The notes under the pieces were generated by a model that ran no database searches, was not told the origin of the DNA, and saw only the letters and a list, made by a program, of their open reading frames with translations. A stretch of DNA of 64,000 bases from Pectobacterium sp. PL152 (GTDB lineage Bacteria; Pseudomonadota; Gammaproteobacteria; Enterobacterales; Enterobacteriaceae). Where the stretch lies: the NCBI GenBank assembly GCA_021907015.1, contig CP091064.1, positions 4,216,001 to 4,280,000 of the forward strand, read 5' to 3'. Each line of letters starts with the position of its first letter. Position 1 is the stretch's first letter. Below, piece after piece: positions 30,898-41,215 of the stretch. Position numbers and translations under genes: made by a program.

Positions 30898-33048
30898 TTA
30901 GTTGACGTTTTCTGCGGTAGTACGCAGCCGATCTTTCAACTGACTGTATTCCTGCTGTACGTAGTTCTCCGCCGCGTGTTGATCGTCAATTGCCTCCAGC
31001 TTAACAGCGCAGTGTTTGTATTCCGGCGTTTTAGAAACCGGATCGAGATGATCCAACGTCAGTTCATTACAGGCACCGATCCACCACTGGTAAGTCATGT
31101 AAACGGCACCTTTATTAATGCGCTCGCTGACGGCCACGCGAGAGATAACCTTACCGCGTCGCGACGAGATCCAGGCCAACTGCTGATCGCGGATGCCTAA
31201 ACGTTCAGCGTCGTATGGGCTAACCTGCACGTAGCCGGGTTCATCCGCCAGCGTTTGTAATGCCGTGCAGTTGCCTGTCATGGAGCGGCAGGAATAGTGG
31301 CCGACTTCGCGCACGGTGCACAAGACCAGCGGATAATCCTCATCCACCAGCTCCATCGGCGGTCGCCACTCGGCCGTCATGAGCAGACCTTTCCCGCCGG
31401 GACGATCGAAGTGATTACCCGCATACAGCCACGGTGTTCCGGGGCTGTCCTCCGTTGGGCACGGCCAGGGCACATAGCCCAGTCCCGCCATTTTCTCGTA
31501 GGTCGCACCGTAATACAGCGGGCAGAGTGCTCGCAGTTCGTCCCAGATCTCCTGCGTGTTGCGATAGTGCATTGGATAGCCGAGCGCCGTTGCCATCAGG
31601 CTGATGATTTCCCAGTCGGGTTTCACATCGCCCTGTGGTTCCACCGCTTTATAAAAGCGCTGGAATCCTCGGTCGGCCGCGGTATAAACCCCTTCGTGTT
31701 CGCCCCAGGACGTTGCAGGTAAAATCACATCGGCAATCGCAGCGGTCTTGGTCATGAAGATGTCCTGCACGATCAACAATTCCAGCTCGTTGAAGGCATC
31801 ACGCAGCATCGACAGGTCTGGCTCGGTTTGCAGCGGATCTTCACCCATTACATAGTTAGCCTTGATTTTTCCTTCCTGTATTTTGTGCGGAAGATCGGTC
31901 AGCGAGTAGCCTACTTTATCAGAGAGTTCAGGCACGCCCCAGGCATCGGCAAATTTCGCCAGCACCGCTTTATCTGTGACTTTTTGATAACCGGGGAACA
32001 TATTGGGCAGCGCGCCCATATCGCAGGCGCCCTGCACATTGTTTTGTCCACGTACCGGCCCTACGCCGACGTTCGGACGCCCCAGATTGCCGGTCAGCAG
32101 CGCCAGACCGGACAGCCCTTTGACCACATCACGCCTTGCCCCCATTGCGTCACGCCCATTCCCCCATAGAATGGTGGCGGACGGCGCGGCGGCATAGATC
32201 CGCATCGCGTCTCGAATCAATTTCGGCGACAGGCCGGTGATGTCGGCAACATATTCCGGCGTATATTTCGCGACGATTTGGCTGAATTCCTCGAAGCCTT
32301 CGGTATGGCGGGCAACGTAAGCCTTATCGTAGTGGCCTTCGTTAATCAGGACGTTGGCGAACGCGTTGACCAACGCCATATTGGAGCCATTTTTCAACGG
32401 CAGCCACAGATCGGCGATGCGGGCGGTTTCAATATGGCGGGGATCGCACACGATGATTTTTGCCCCGCGTGCTTTGGCTTTCAGGATCCGGCGCGCCACG
32501 ATAGGGTGTGAGTCGGCGGCGTTGTAGCCGAAAATCAGGATGCAGTCGGTCTTTTCAATTTCACAGATGGAATTACTCATTGCGCCGTTGCCCAGCGTAA
32601 CTTGCAATCCGGCGACCGAAGGGCCGTGGCAGAGTCGGGCGCAGCAATCGACGTTATTATTCCCGGTGACTGCCCGGGCGAATTTCTGCATCACGTAATT
32701 GGTTTCATTACCGGGGCCGCGTGACGATCCCGTGTGCATAATCGACTCGGCGCCGTACTTCTCTTTAATCGCTTTTAATCGCGAGCTGGCAAAATCGATA
32801 GCCTCATCCCAGGATACCGCTTCAAAGGGAGCGCCTTTCTGACGTCGGATCAGCGGCTGTTTTAAACGCGGCGTCAGAATTTTCGTGTCATTAAGAAAAT
32901 CCCAGCCGTAATAGCCTTTCAGGCACAGTTCACCTTCGTTGGTGACGCCGTTTGCCCCTTCTGCACCAACCACTTTGCCGTTCTCTACCAGCAGGTTAAT
33001 TTTGCAGCCTGACCCGCAATACGGACAGACGGTAAGCACTTTCTGCAT
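30898..33048 (-). CDS. fdhF: Formate dehydrogenase H, cysteine variant
   Basis: Molybdenum-bis-MGD, 4Fe-4S enzyme of 716 residues that oxidises formate. The start at 33048 (MQKVLTVCPYCGSGCKINLL) follows GGAGAA. The four cluster cysteines are Cys8, Cys11, Cys15 and Cys42 (GELCLKGYYGWD). At position 140, where E. coli FdhF has selenocysteine, the codon is TGC (VDCCARLCHGPS), so this is the Cys form. The catalytic His141 and NGAMSN are kept, and the C-terminal MGD domain is intact (REVGHYSCRSMTGNC, TYQWWIGACNEL). No hydrogenase-3 or fdhD genes are adjacent. Confidence 0.93.
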   Translation of the reverse strand: MQKVLTVCPYCGSGCKINLLVENGKVVGAEGANGVTNEGELCLKGYYGWDFLNDTKILTPRLKQPLIRRQKGAPFEAVSWDEAIDFASSRLKAIKEKYGAESIMHTGSSRGPGNETNYVMQKFARAVTGNNNVDCCARLCHGPSVAGLQVTLGNGAMSNSICEIEKTDCILIFGYNAADSHPIVARRILKAKARGAKIIVCDPRHIETARIADLWLPLKNGSNMALVNAFANVLINEGHYDKAYVARHTEGFEEFSQIVAKYTPEYVADITGLSPKLIRDAMRIYAAAPSATILWGNGRDAMGARRDVVKGLSGLALLTGNLGRPNVGVGPVRGQNNVQGACDMGALPNMFPGYQKVTDKAVLAKFADAWGVPELSDKVGYSLTDLPHKIQEGKIKANYVMGEDPLQTEPDLSMLRDAFNELELLIVQDIFMTKTAAIADVILPATSWGEHEGVYTAADRGFQRFYKAVEPQGDVKPDWEIISLMATALGYPMHYRNTQEIWDELRALCPLYYGATYEKMAGLGYVPWPCPTEDSPGTPWLYAGNHFDRPGGKGLLMTAEWRPPMELVDEDYPLVLCTVREVGHYSCRSMTGNCTALQTLADEPGYVQVSPYDAERLGIRDQQLAWISSRRGKVISRVAVSERINKGAVYMTYQWWIGACNELTLDHLDPVSKTPEYKHCAVKLEAIDDQHAAENYVQQEYSQLKDRLRTTAENVN

Positions 33049-33582
33049 GATTATTCTCCAAAGCCGAGTCTTGGATCGTAAGAACTGCATTCCTATGGCA
33101 GGCTGTTGATGCAGTCATTTAACCTTCGATAATCACCGATAAAGAAAATTAATTTACTGATCGTGGTCATGCTCAGGGCGATGACAAACCAGCCTAACGT
33201 GTTGAGCGCTGCGACCTTTTTCCATAGGACATTCGTCTGGAAAATAACGTGACTACGTATTCCTCCTCTTTATCCGTTAATGCCTATACTGTTTTTGACG
33301 ATATTAACTCTACATGCCACCGATTTGGCTGTGGTAGTGACGCCTATCGGCCGTTTAAAACCATGGAGACAGGCATCTCAAGGAAGATAACACATTCTAT
33401 TCGTTAGCATTTAGTGTGACTTCCCATTTGATGGGTAATGAATCAGGGAATTCCAGAACGTCTGTGAGATCGCGTGGGATAAGGGCGCGAGACAACGGAC
33501 GGCACCGTCATGAGTAAAAAGTAAATACTTTTCCGACAGAGCGTGCGGGCGGGAAATATTTGTTAACGTCGCGGAGTGCATT
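33049..33582. other. Divergent promoter region between fdhF and chemoreceptor
   Basis: About 530 bases with no supportable gene. It should hold the fdhF and chemoreceptor promoters. I looked for a sigma-54 -24/-12 element upstream of fdhF and did not find a convincing one. Confidence 0.5.
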
Positions 33583-35259
33583 ATGGAATTTCTAAGAAAT
33601 ATCAGCATAAAAATAATGGTGCTGGTCGTAGTGGCTTCCCTGCTAGTGGCGTGGGGAGTGGCATCAGGATTCAGTCTTTATTCGCTTTATCAGGTCACCA
33701 ATTTGCTTGATAAAAGTGAGACTCAGCGCAAAACGTATTCCCATCTGGTCTATGGAACCGATCAATATTTTCGCGCTGTAACTCGCATGGAAAGAGCGAT
33801 GTATTATTTGCAGAGTAACGAGCCCGAAAACACCAAGAATACGTTGGAAATGGCACAGGTTGCGCTCAAAAATACCAAAGACTCGCTGGAGAAATTCCAG
33901 GCAGCAGAGCACGTTGGCGTCGATCAGGCAACGGTTGATGCGGTAAAAAGACGTGGAGCACCCTGATCGCTACTGCGCTCGACCCGATGAATGCGGCGCT
34001 ACAGCGTAATGATTACGAAGGATTCCGACAGATATTTCGCTCTGTTTATCCGCCGATTAGTCTGACGTTTGGCGAAGACGTTAAACGCTATTCGGACAGC
34101 ATTACCGCTTCCTCATTGATTCCAGCTGTGAATGAACATAATACCCAAAACCGTAATTCGTTAATTGCCGTGATGGTGATTGGCCTCATCGTGTTGATTT
34201 TCACTGAATACTATTTGAGGAACTATCTGGTTATTCCTATTTCAGTGCTCAAGTCTCATTTGGCACAGTTGACGGCGGGGCGTTTAGGCTGTGAGCTGGC
34301 GGAATTTGGCAGGAACTGTGCAGGCCGGCTGATTCCCGATATCAAGACGTTGCAGAAAAGTTTGCGTGATACGGTAACGGTCATCCGGCAGAGCACGACG
34401 GAAATCAATAATGGGACATCGAGTATCAAGAATGGTAACGATGACCTCTCCAGCCGTACGGAGCAGCAGGCGGCGGCATTACAGCAGACGGCTGCCAGTA
34501 TGGAAGAGATCAGTTCCACGGTACGGCAAACCACCGAGCACGTTCATCAGGCGCGTAAGCTGGCGCAGGACGCGGCCAACATGGCGGAAAAAGGTGGGAA
34601 TATCAGCACTAATGTGATGACAACGATGGATGGTATTAGCGCCAGTTCCCGACAAATTTCCGATATCACCTCGGTCATTAACAGCATCGCGTTCCAGACC
34701 AACATTTTGGCGCTGAACGCGGCGGTTGAAGCGGCGCGTGCGGGAGAGCAAGGGCGGGGTTTTGCTGTGGTGGCGGGGGAAGTTCGCACGCTGGCACAGC
34801 GCAGCGCAGGCGGCAAAAGAGATTGAATCGCTGATTGCAGAATCCGTATCGCGGGTGGAAAACGGTGCGGGGTTGGTGAAACAATCAGGTGAAGCTATGA
34901 CGGCAATTATTGCTTCTATTGCGCATGTTAATGAGTTGATTGGCGAAATTTCGGCAGCAACGGATGAGCAAACGCGGGGTATTACGCAGATTAGTCAGGC
35001 GGTGCACGAAATGGATAGCGTCACGCAGCAGAATGCGTCGTTGGTGACGCAATCGGCAGAGGCCGCCGCCCGCCTGGATGAACAAACCAGCGAACTTTCC
35101 GCCGTAGTTGATGTGTTCGATCTGGATTCTGATTGCGATCCGGCAACGTCTTTCTCCCGCCCGGCGGTCTCTGCCCCTGTTCCTCGCGCGGTTAGGCAGA
35201 GCACCACGCCGCTGTTGTCAGCACATAGTCGTAATAGTGGGGGATGGGAAAAATTTTGA
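33583..35259 (+). CDS. Methyl-accepting chemotaxis protein (Tar/Tsr type), two frameshifts
   Basis: Inner-membrane chemoreceptor, about 559 residues when joined. TM1 is [20 protein letters not shown], then a four-helix periplasmic sensor (residues about 30-190), TM2 [24 protein letters not shown], and a cytoplasmic coiled coil. The signalling tip is conserved ([40 protein letters not shown]). The end GGWEKF resembles the CheR-binding pentapeptide NWETF. Frames break near 33949 (A5 where A6 is needed) and near 34805 (AGCGCAGG, where AGCGCGCAGG is expected). The ligand cannot be predicted. Confidence 0.88.
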
Positions 35260-35340
35260 TTCGACATGGGAGAAACGTGTGACAGAACGTGCACATGTGA
35301 GGTGACGTGAAAACGAGATAAGCCATGAGGCTGGCGACGG

Positions 35341-35370
35341 CCGGGCGGAAAGGCGTCCGCCGGGTTTTGT
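35341..35370 (+). terminator. Terminator after chemoreceptor
   Basis: Stem CCGGGCGGA / TCCGCCGGG with a short loop, followed by TTTTGTTAG, about 80 bases past the chemoreceptor stop. One G is bulged on each side. The rest of 35371-35772 shows no supportable gene. Confidence 0.7.
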
Positions 35371-35772
35371 TAGTCTCTGGTTATTGTCTGAATACCACGG
35401 TGGCTTAATGCGAGTGGCAGTCGCCCCAAAGTCGTGGTGAAACGCGTTAACTGTGATGCAGGTAATGCCTTGGATTACAGAGGAAAAGGGCATTTTTCTC
35501 TGTAAATCTGACTGTGGTAGTGTAAAGAAATACCATATTGAGACGAAAGTCTCTAGCGTAAGAGTGGTTTTATTAACTTGTGGCATGTTTATTGCTTTGT
35601 TTATTGTGGGCGGGTTTTGTCGTTTTGCGATCAAAATACCGTATTTTCTGGGGTTATGAGAGAAAAGTGGTTTTTTTGAGCGATAAGTCATTTTGAAATT
35701 ATTTGTTACATACTAAAGTCTTTATTGCTTATATTTTCGTGACGTAAATCAAGACAGATGGCGGCTTCAAAG

Positions 35773-35793
35773 TGATAATAAGAATAAATATCA
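35773..35793 (+). promoter_or_regulatory. Putative Fur box upstream of iron-uptake operon
   Basis: TGATAATAAGAATAAATATC plus A has outer arms TGATA / TATCA and resembles the 19-bp Fur consensus. It lies 22 bases before the chosen start of the FTR1 permease gene, where iron repression would be expected. Confidence 0.5.
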
Positions 35794-35814
35794 TTTGTGC
35801 TTCATTACACGCTT

Positions 35815-37717
35815 ATGTCTATCTGGCAAAAAACGCTTCTGTTGCTGTGTTGGCTGTTGAGTTGTTCAGTGGCAGTTGCCGCGACCGATTACGCTTCATT
35901 CATTCAGGATATCGAAACCCGGCTGGATAAAACGGCTCAGCTCTATGAGCAGCAAAAGCCGGATGATGCCCGCACTGAAGTTCAGATGGCCTATTTCGAG
36001 GTGTTTGAAAACCTTGAAGGCCCTATCCGCATCAACCTTTCCGCGCAAAAAAGCTATCAGCTAGAGGCCACGTTCGGTGAAATTCGCCGCATGATTGGCG
36101 AAGGAAGCCGCAGGCCGAGGTACAGGCAAAAATTTCATGGCTGAAGGGTGAACTGGATGCCGTTCTGCCCGTGCTCTCAGAAGGCCACAAGCTGGTTGCA
36201 CAGGAGCAGCACGGTGCCTATGACAACACTGATATCGCACCGTACTGGCAGCAGAGTTTTAAAATCATCGATGACCAGCTCGCGCGGGCCGTGACGGAAT
36301 ATCAGGCCGGTGATTACAAAAAGGCCAGCCAGAGCGTGCAGCAGGCTCACTATCAGGGGTTTAAAAACTCTGAAATGGAGATGTCGGTCAGACAAAATCG
36401 CTCGGCACAGCAGGCCGCTTCCATTAATCAACAATTCTCCGCGCTGATTGCGTTAGCCGGCCAGCCCGACCAACTGACAGACGTCGCCTATCGGGTAACC
36501 ACGCTGTTACAGGACATCGAAGATGTCTTACCGGGATTACCGACTACGCGCGACAGCCAGCAGGCGACGGCAACGCCTGCCGCGAACGCCGATACGGGTG
36601 CCGTACCGGATGCCAACTGGGCGAAAATTTCTGATGATATAAATCAGGCCATTGCTGCCGCGATTGCGCAGTACCGTCAGGGGCACGTCAAACCTGCCAT
36701 CATGGCGGTGCAGGACACCTATTTCGATCTGTTTGAAGCCACTGGCATGGAGAACAAAATTGGTTCTCGCGATGCGGCGTTTAAATCTACGCTGGAAGGC
36801 TATTTCACTCGTCTGGTGAGCCTGATGAACGCCAAACAGCCTGCGGAACAGCTGCAAGGGCAGGCCGAGGCGTTACAGCAGGAGCTGGCGAAGGCAGTCA
36901 CCATGCTGGGCGACGGCGGTGAAACGCACTGGAGCCTGTTGATCTACAGCCTGCTGATTATTGTGCGCGAAGGCCTGGAAGCCTTACTGATTGTGGCGGC
37001 AATCGTGGCCTATCTGGTGAAAAACAACCAGCAGGACAAGCTGCCGCTGATTCGCCAGTCGGTTTATGTCGCGCTGCTGTGTAGCGTGATTACCGCCGTC
37101 ATCTTCCAACTTGTGTTCACCAATTCCGGTGCCAGCCGTGAGTTGCTGGAAGGTATTACGATGCTGATCGCCGTGGTGATGCTGTTCTTCATGAGCTACT
37201 GGCTGTTGTCCAAAGTTGAGGCGCGACACTGGAAGGCCTATCTGGAAGGCAAGCTGTCCCATTCGCTGAGCAGCGGTTCCATGATCGGCCTGTGGCTGAC
37301 CAGCTTTCTGGCGGTGTACCGCGAAGGCGCGGAAACGGTGCTGTTCTATTACGCGCTGGTCGGTGATGCCAGCAACATGGCGGGGCACCTCTCCATTCTG
37401 GCCGGGTTTGCCATCGGCTGTGTGATTCTGCTTATCGCTTATCTCGTGATGCGCTACACCATTGTCAAACTGCCGCTTAAGCCATTTTCATGTTTACCGG
37501 CTGCTTTATGTACCTGATGGCGTTTGTGTTTGCGGGTAAGGGCGTGTTGGAACTGATCGAAGGCAAACTGTTTGAGCCGACGCTGCTGACCAGTGTCCCG
37601 GAAATCAGCGGGTTGGGTATTTATCCTTATGTGGAAACGCTGATTCCACAAGGCGTGCTGGTTGTCGCGGCGTTCATTGCCCTGTGGGTAATGCGGCGCA
37701 GGGCGTCTGCCGTCTGA
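35815..37717 (+). CDS. FTR1-family iron permease with periplasmic domain (FetM type), two frameshifts
   Basis: About 635 residues when joined. A signal peptide (MSIWQKTLLLLCWLLSCSVAVA) is followed by a long helical extracytoplasmic region (residues 23-370) and a seven-helix FTR1 permease. The iron motifs are IIVREGLEALLIVAAI and LAVYREGAETVLFYYAL. Frames break near 36105 (GG where GGG is needed: GEGKPQAEVQAKISWLKGEL) and near 37487 (T4 where T5 is needed: KPFFMFTGCFMYLM); both are lost bases in homopolymers. It starts an operon with a P19 protein as in FetMP and Campylobacter systems. The start could be GTG 35797 or ATG 35815. Confidence 0.85.
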
Positions 37718-37822
37718 TAAAGAAAGTATTCGGCGTCAATTTAATACTGAAAGCAATAAGAGCAGCAAATAACCATAACAACCCCAATCGCTTAGCGAAT
37801 TAAGCGAAGAGGGACGACTGAG

Positions 37823-38365
37823 ATGAGGATGGGTTTGATGAATATGCAAAAAAGTCTGATCGCGGGTGCCGTTATTGCCGGTATTTTCACCGCGCCTGCC
37901 GCGCTGGCGTTTAAAGAATATCCAGCGGGTGAGCCGGTTTCCATGAACGAAATGGAAATTGCTGCTGTTTATCTGCAGCCTATCGACATGGAACCGCGTG
38001 GGATGGGCCTGCCTGCTGCGAAGGCGGATATCCATCTGGAAGCCGATATTCACGCTGCTGAAGGCAACAAAAACGGCTTCGGCGCTGGTGAATGGATGCC
38101 GTTCCTGACCATTGCTTACACCCTGACCAACACCGATACCGGGGCCAAGCAGGAAGGTACCTTCATGCCAATGGTTGCCAGCGATGGCCCGCACTACGGC
38201 GCGAACATCAAAATGATGGGCGTGGGTAACTACAAAGTGACTTATCACATCGATCCGCCATCAAAAGCCGGTATGCACCGTCACACCGATGGTGAAACGG
38301 GCGTAGGCCGCTGGTGGAAACCGTTTGATGTCAGCTTTGACTTCAAATACGTCGGCTTAGAATAA
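37823..38365 (+). CDS. Periplasmic P19/FetP-type iron-copper protein
   Basis: A secreted protein of 180 residues (175 or 173 if ATG 37838 or 37844 is used) with signal peptide ending PAALA-FK. It belongs to the P19/Tp34 family of dimeric copper proteins that assist iron uptake with FTR1 permeases. Likely ligands are visible: Met in DMEPRGMG, His in DIHLEADIH, Glu in EWMPFLTIAYTL and His in GMHRHTDGETG. It lies 105 bases after the FTR1 gene. Confidence 0.88.
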   Translation: MRMGLMNMQKSLIAGAVIAGIFTAPAALAFKEYPAGEPVSMNEMEIAAVYLQPIDMEPRGMGLPAAKADIHLEADIHAAEGNKNGFGAGEWMPFLTIAYTLTNTDTGAKQEGTFMPMVASDGPHYGANIKMMGVGNYKVTYHIDPPSKAGMHRHTDGETGVGRWWKPFDVSFDFKYVGLE

Positions 38366-38401
38366 GATCTTCTGTCCGCGATGTTCTGTCGCGGTCATGT
38401 T

Positions 38402-38450
38402 CACGCCTCTGCGGGGATGTTATCGCTGCCCGCAGAGGCGGTGATTTTTC
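38402..38450 (+). terminator. Strong hairpin after the P19 gene
   Basis: Arms CACGCCTCTGCGGG and CCCGCAGAGGCGGTG pair except for one bulged base, followed by ATTTTTC. It may partly stop transcription between P19 and the membrane genes, giving more P19 than the rest. A half-site of the ERIC-like repeat follows at about 38497. Confidence 0.65.
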
Positions 38451-38522
38451 GGTTAGGGCACGGGTGCCACCAGACATCACACTCAACCGACGCACATGCA
38501 ACTTGAAGTATGACGAGGAAAT

Positions 38523-39923
38523 ATGAGTTATTTCTTTATCGCGACACTTCAATCCTTCCTGCCGATAGCGCTATTGCTGGGATTGAACTGGAGCCATCGT
38601 TCTACGCCGACAATCAGGCCGCTTAGCTGGATCACGCTGCTGGCGCTATTCGCCGGTACGTTTATTGGCGTGCATTTTCCTAACGGGCAGGCGTTTTTGC
38701 TGGGGTTTACGGCGCTTCAGGCGCTTGCCTTGATCCTGTTTCTGGTCTGTCAGTGTTTTTCCCACCTGCGTCTTGGCTATCTGTGGCAGGCGCTTCTGGT
38801 GGCCGGTTCGGCGGTGCATTGGGGCAACGATCCCAATTTGACCGCGCTGACGACCACCCATGTGGTGAATACCGATCTGCTGCTGAATTTCAGCGCCGTG
38901 GTGCTGGCATTTGGCTGGCTGGTGTTCTGTGCCGCACTGTGCGGCATGATTGTGCGCCGCATTCGTTTACTGCGTTGGCCGCTTCTTGCGCTGTTAGTCG
39001 CACTGCTACTGCTACCGATCAGCGGTAATTTACTGCTGCTGTTGATGAAATTACAGGTGCTGGGGCTCACCAAGCCGCGCCTGAGCTACGTGGCGCATGT
39101 TACCAACAGCGCGTATTTATTAAATTACCTCAGTGCATTGTTCATGGCTGTGTTGGCCGTGGGGCTGGTCTGGCCGCTGTTGCATGCGCGCCGTCAGATG
39201 CTGGCTGAACATGAAGCGATTGAAAAGCGTAAGGCGACGGCCGGTTATCGCACAGTACGCCGCACGCTGGTGGCAACGGTCACGGCGCTGTTGGTGGTGG
39301 TGTTGGCTCAGCTCTATTGGGACAAGGTTGCGTCACAGCCGCCTCGTCTGTCGGAAGCACAGCCGGTGACGCTGGCGGCGGATGGCAAAGTACATATTCC
39401 GATTGAACAGGTACGTGATGGCAAGCTGCATCGCTTCGTGTGGATTGCTGATGACGGCAAGGCCGTGCGCTTTTTCATCATTAACCGCTATCCCGATCGC
39501 CTGCGCCTGGGGGTGGTGTTTGATGCCTGCCTGCTGTGCGGCGATCAGGGCTATGTGATGGAAGGTAATCAGGTCATTTGTGTTGCCTGCGGGGTGCATA
39601 TTTTCATTCCTTCTATCGGCAAGGCGGGCGGCTGTAATCCGGTGCCGATTGAAGGGTGGAGCAACGACGATAATGAACTGGTGATTGGGCGCGCGTCACT
39701 GGCGGCAGGCACGAACTACTTCTCGACGGTGGTATCGATGGACGTCATCGATCCGGTTGATGGTTCAAAACTGACCAACGTGAACGCGGAGCATAAATAT
39801 CGCTACGGCGGTAAAACATACTTCTTCTCGTCGGAGGCCAACTATAACCGCTTCCGCGAAAGTCCCGCGAAATTTGCCACAGCCAAAGCAGCGGCAACTG
39901 GCGAGCAGGCTGAGGGGGAATAA
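38523..39923 (+). CDS. Membrane protein with C-terminal DUF2318 Fe-S-type domain
   Basis: A 466-residue inner-membrane protein. Residues 1-270 have about eight hydrophobic helices. The C-terminal domain has cysteines in VVFDACLLCGDQGY, VICVACGVHIFIPS and GGCNPVPI, the DUF2318 pattern thought to bind metal or an Fe-S cluster. The order FTR1-P19-DUF2318-permease-permease-ATPase-thioredoxin matches the Campylobacter jejuni Cj1658-Cj1664 locus as I recall it, where it is linked to iron uptake. A role in periplasmic iron reduction is plausible but unproved. Confidence 0.8.
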   Translation: MSYFFIATLQSFLPIALLLGLNWSHRSTPTIRPLSWITLLALFAGTFIGVHFPNGQAFLLGFTALQALALILFLVCQCFSHLRLGYLWQALLVAGSAVHWGNDPNLTALTTTHVVNTDLLLNFSAVVLAFGWLVFCAALCGMIVRRIRLLRWPLLALLVALLLLPISGNLLLLLMKLQVLGLTKPRLSYVAHVTNSAYLLNYLSALFMAVLAVGLVWPLLHARRQMLAEHEAIEKRKATAGYRTVRRTLVATVTALLVVVLAQLYWDKVASQPPRLSEAQPVTLAADGKVHIPIEQVRDGKLHRFVWIADDGKAVRFFIINRYPDRLRLGVVFDACLLCGDQGYVMEGNQVICVACGVHIFIPSIGKAGGCNPVPIEGWSNDDNELVIGRASLAAGTNYFSTVVSMDVIDPVDGSKLTNVNAEHKYRYGGKTYFFSSEANYNRFRESPAKFATAKAAATGEQAEGE

Positions 39924-39925
39924 TC

Positions 39926-41215
39926 ATGCTGTGGCGACTGTTACGTCAGTCCTGGCGCAGAAATATTCGGCGTAAATCGCTGGCGGTGCTGACCGTATTT
40001 TTGGCGGCGGGGTTGATCTCCGCGCTGCTGGCGGTATCCATCGACATCGGCGACAAAATGGCTCGCGAACTGAAGTCCTACGGCGCGAATATTCTGATTG
40101 AGCCCGCGGGGCAAGCGGCGCTGCCTGCGTTGTTTGGCGAACGCAGTAATCCGCTGGAAGGGCAAGACTTCCTCGACGAAGCCGAGTTGCCGAATATCAA
40201 AGATATCTTCTGGCGCAATAACATTGTCGGGTTTGCGCCGCTGTTGAGCGGTGATGTTGAGATCAACGGACAGCCGGTTGCGGTGCTGGGCACCTTCTTT
40301 TCTCAGCCTGTCTCCGTGCCGGACGAAGAGGACTACCGCACGGGACAAATGACCGTTAGCCCTTACTGGCAGGTGGCAGGACAGTGGCCGCAGGAACCGG
40401 TGACGGTGGAAAACGTGGCGCAGACGCTGGTGGGAAAACAGCTGGCGGCGCAAACGGGCTGGAAAGTCGGCGATAAACTCGCGCTGCACGGCGCAAAAGG
40501 GGACGCAACGGTAGAGGTAAGCGGCATTCTGAGCAGCGGGGGTGATGAAGAAAGCCGTTTGGTCATGCCGCTGGCAACAGTGCAATCGCTGCTGGGGCTG
40601 ACTGGTAAAATTCAGGCGATTCGTGTGTCGGCGTTAACCGTGCCGGAAAACGAACTGTCGCGGCGGGCGCGGGAAAATCTGGAAGCACTGAATGCCGAAG
40701 AGTATGACCTCTGGTACTGCACCGCATATGTCTCTTCGATTGCACACCAGTTGGAAGAAGCCATTTCTGGCTCGGTGGTGCGCCCCATCTGGCAGGTCGC
40801 CGCTTCGGAAGGGGTAGTGATCGACAAGATCCAACTGCTTCTGGCGGTGGTGACCTTCGCGGCACTGGTCGCTTCTGCAATGGGAATTGCCTCGCTGATG
40901 ACCAGCACGATTATGGAGCGTGCCAAAGAGATCGGGCTGATGAAAGCGCTGGGTGCTCGCCAGTGGCAGATCATGCTGCTGTTTTATCTCGAAGCGGCAC
41001 TGAGCGGGCTGGCCGGCGGAATCGCGGGCTGCGTCGCAGGCTGGGGGCTGGCGAAAGCCATTGGCCTGATGCTGTTTGGCGTACCGTTGAGTTTCGCGTG
41101 GATCGTGATTCCCTGCGTACTGGTGATCTCGGTGTTGATTGCCATTATCGGAACGTGGTTCCCGGCGCGCCGGATTGCCGGACTGTACCCGGTGGAGGTG
41201 CTGTATGGACGCTAA
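39926..41215 (+). CDS. FtsX/MacB-type ABC permease, first of two
   Basis: A 429-residue inner-membrane protein starting two bases after the DUF2318 stop. Helix 1 (LAVLTVFLAAGLISALLAVS) is followed by a periplasmic MacB-like domain (residues 45-290) and three C-terminal helices with the coupling segment MERAKEIGLMKALGARQWQI. This is the topology of FtsX-like transporters that move no substrate across the inner membrane but transmit force to periplasmic partners. It pairs with the next permease and the ATPase at 42349. Confidence 0.82.
   Translation: MLWRLLRQSWRRNIRRKSLAVLTVFLAAGLISALLAVSIDIGDKMARELKSYGANILIEPAGQAALPALFGERSNPLEGQDFLDEAELPNIKDIFWRNNIVGFAPLLSGDVEINGQPVAVLGTFFSQPVSVPDEEDYRTGQMTVSPYWQVAGQWPQEPVTVENVAQTLVGKQLAAQTGWKVGDKLALHGAKGDATVEVSGILSSGGDEESRLVMPLATVQSLLGLTGKIQAIRVSALTVPENELSRRARENLEALNAEEYDLWYCTAYVSSIAHQLEEAISGSVVRPIWQVAASEGVVIDKIQLLLAVVTFAALVASAMGIASLMTSTIMERAKEIGLMKALGARQWQIMLLFYLEAALSGLAGGIAGCVAGWGLAKAIGLMLFGVPLSFAWIVIPCVLVISVLIAIIGTWFPARRIAGLYPVEVLYGR

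Noticed and set aside
35453..35659. 68-codon plus-strand frame with a hydrophobic end
   Set aside because: No clear ribosome site, and it lies between a terminator and a Fur box; it looks like chance.
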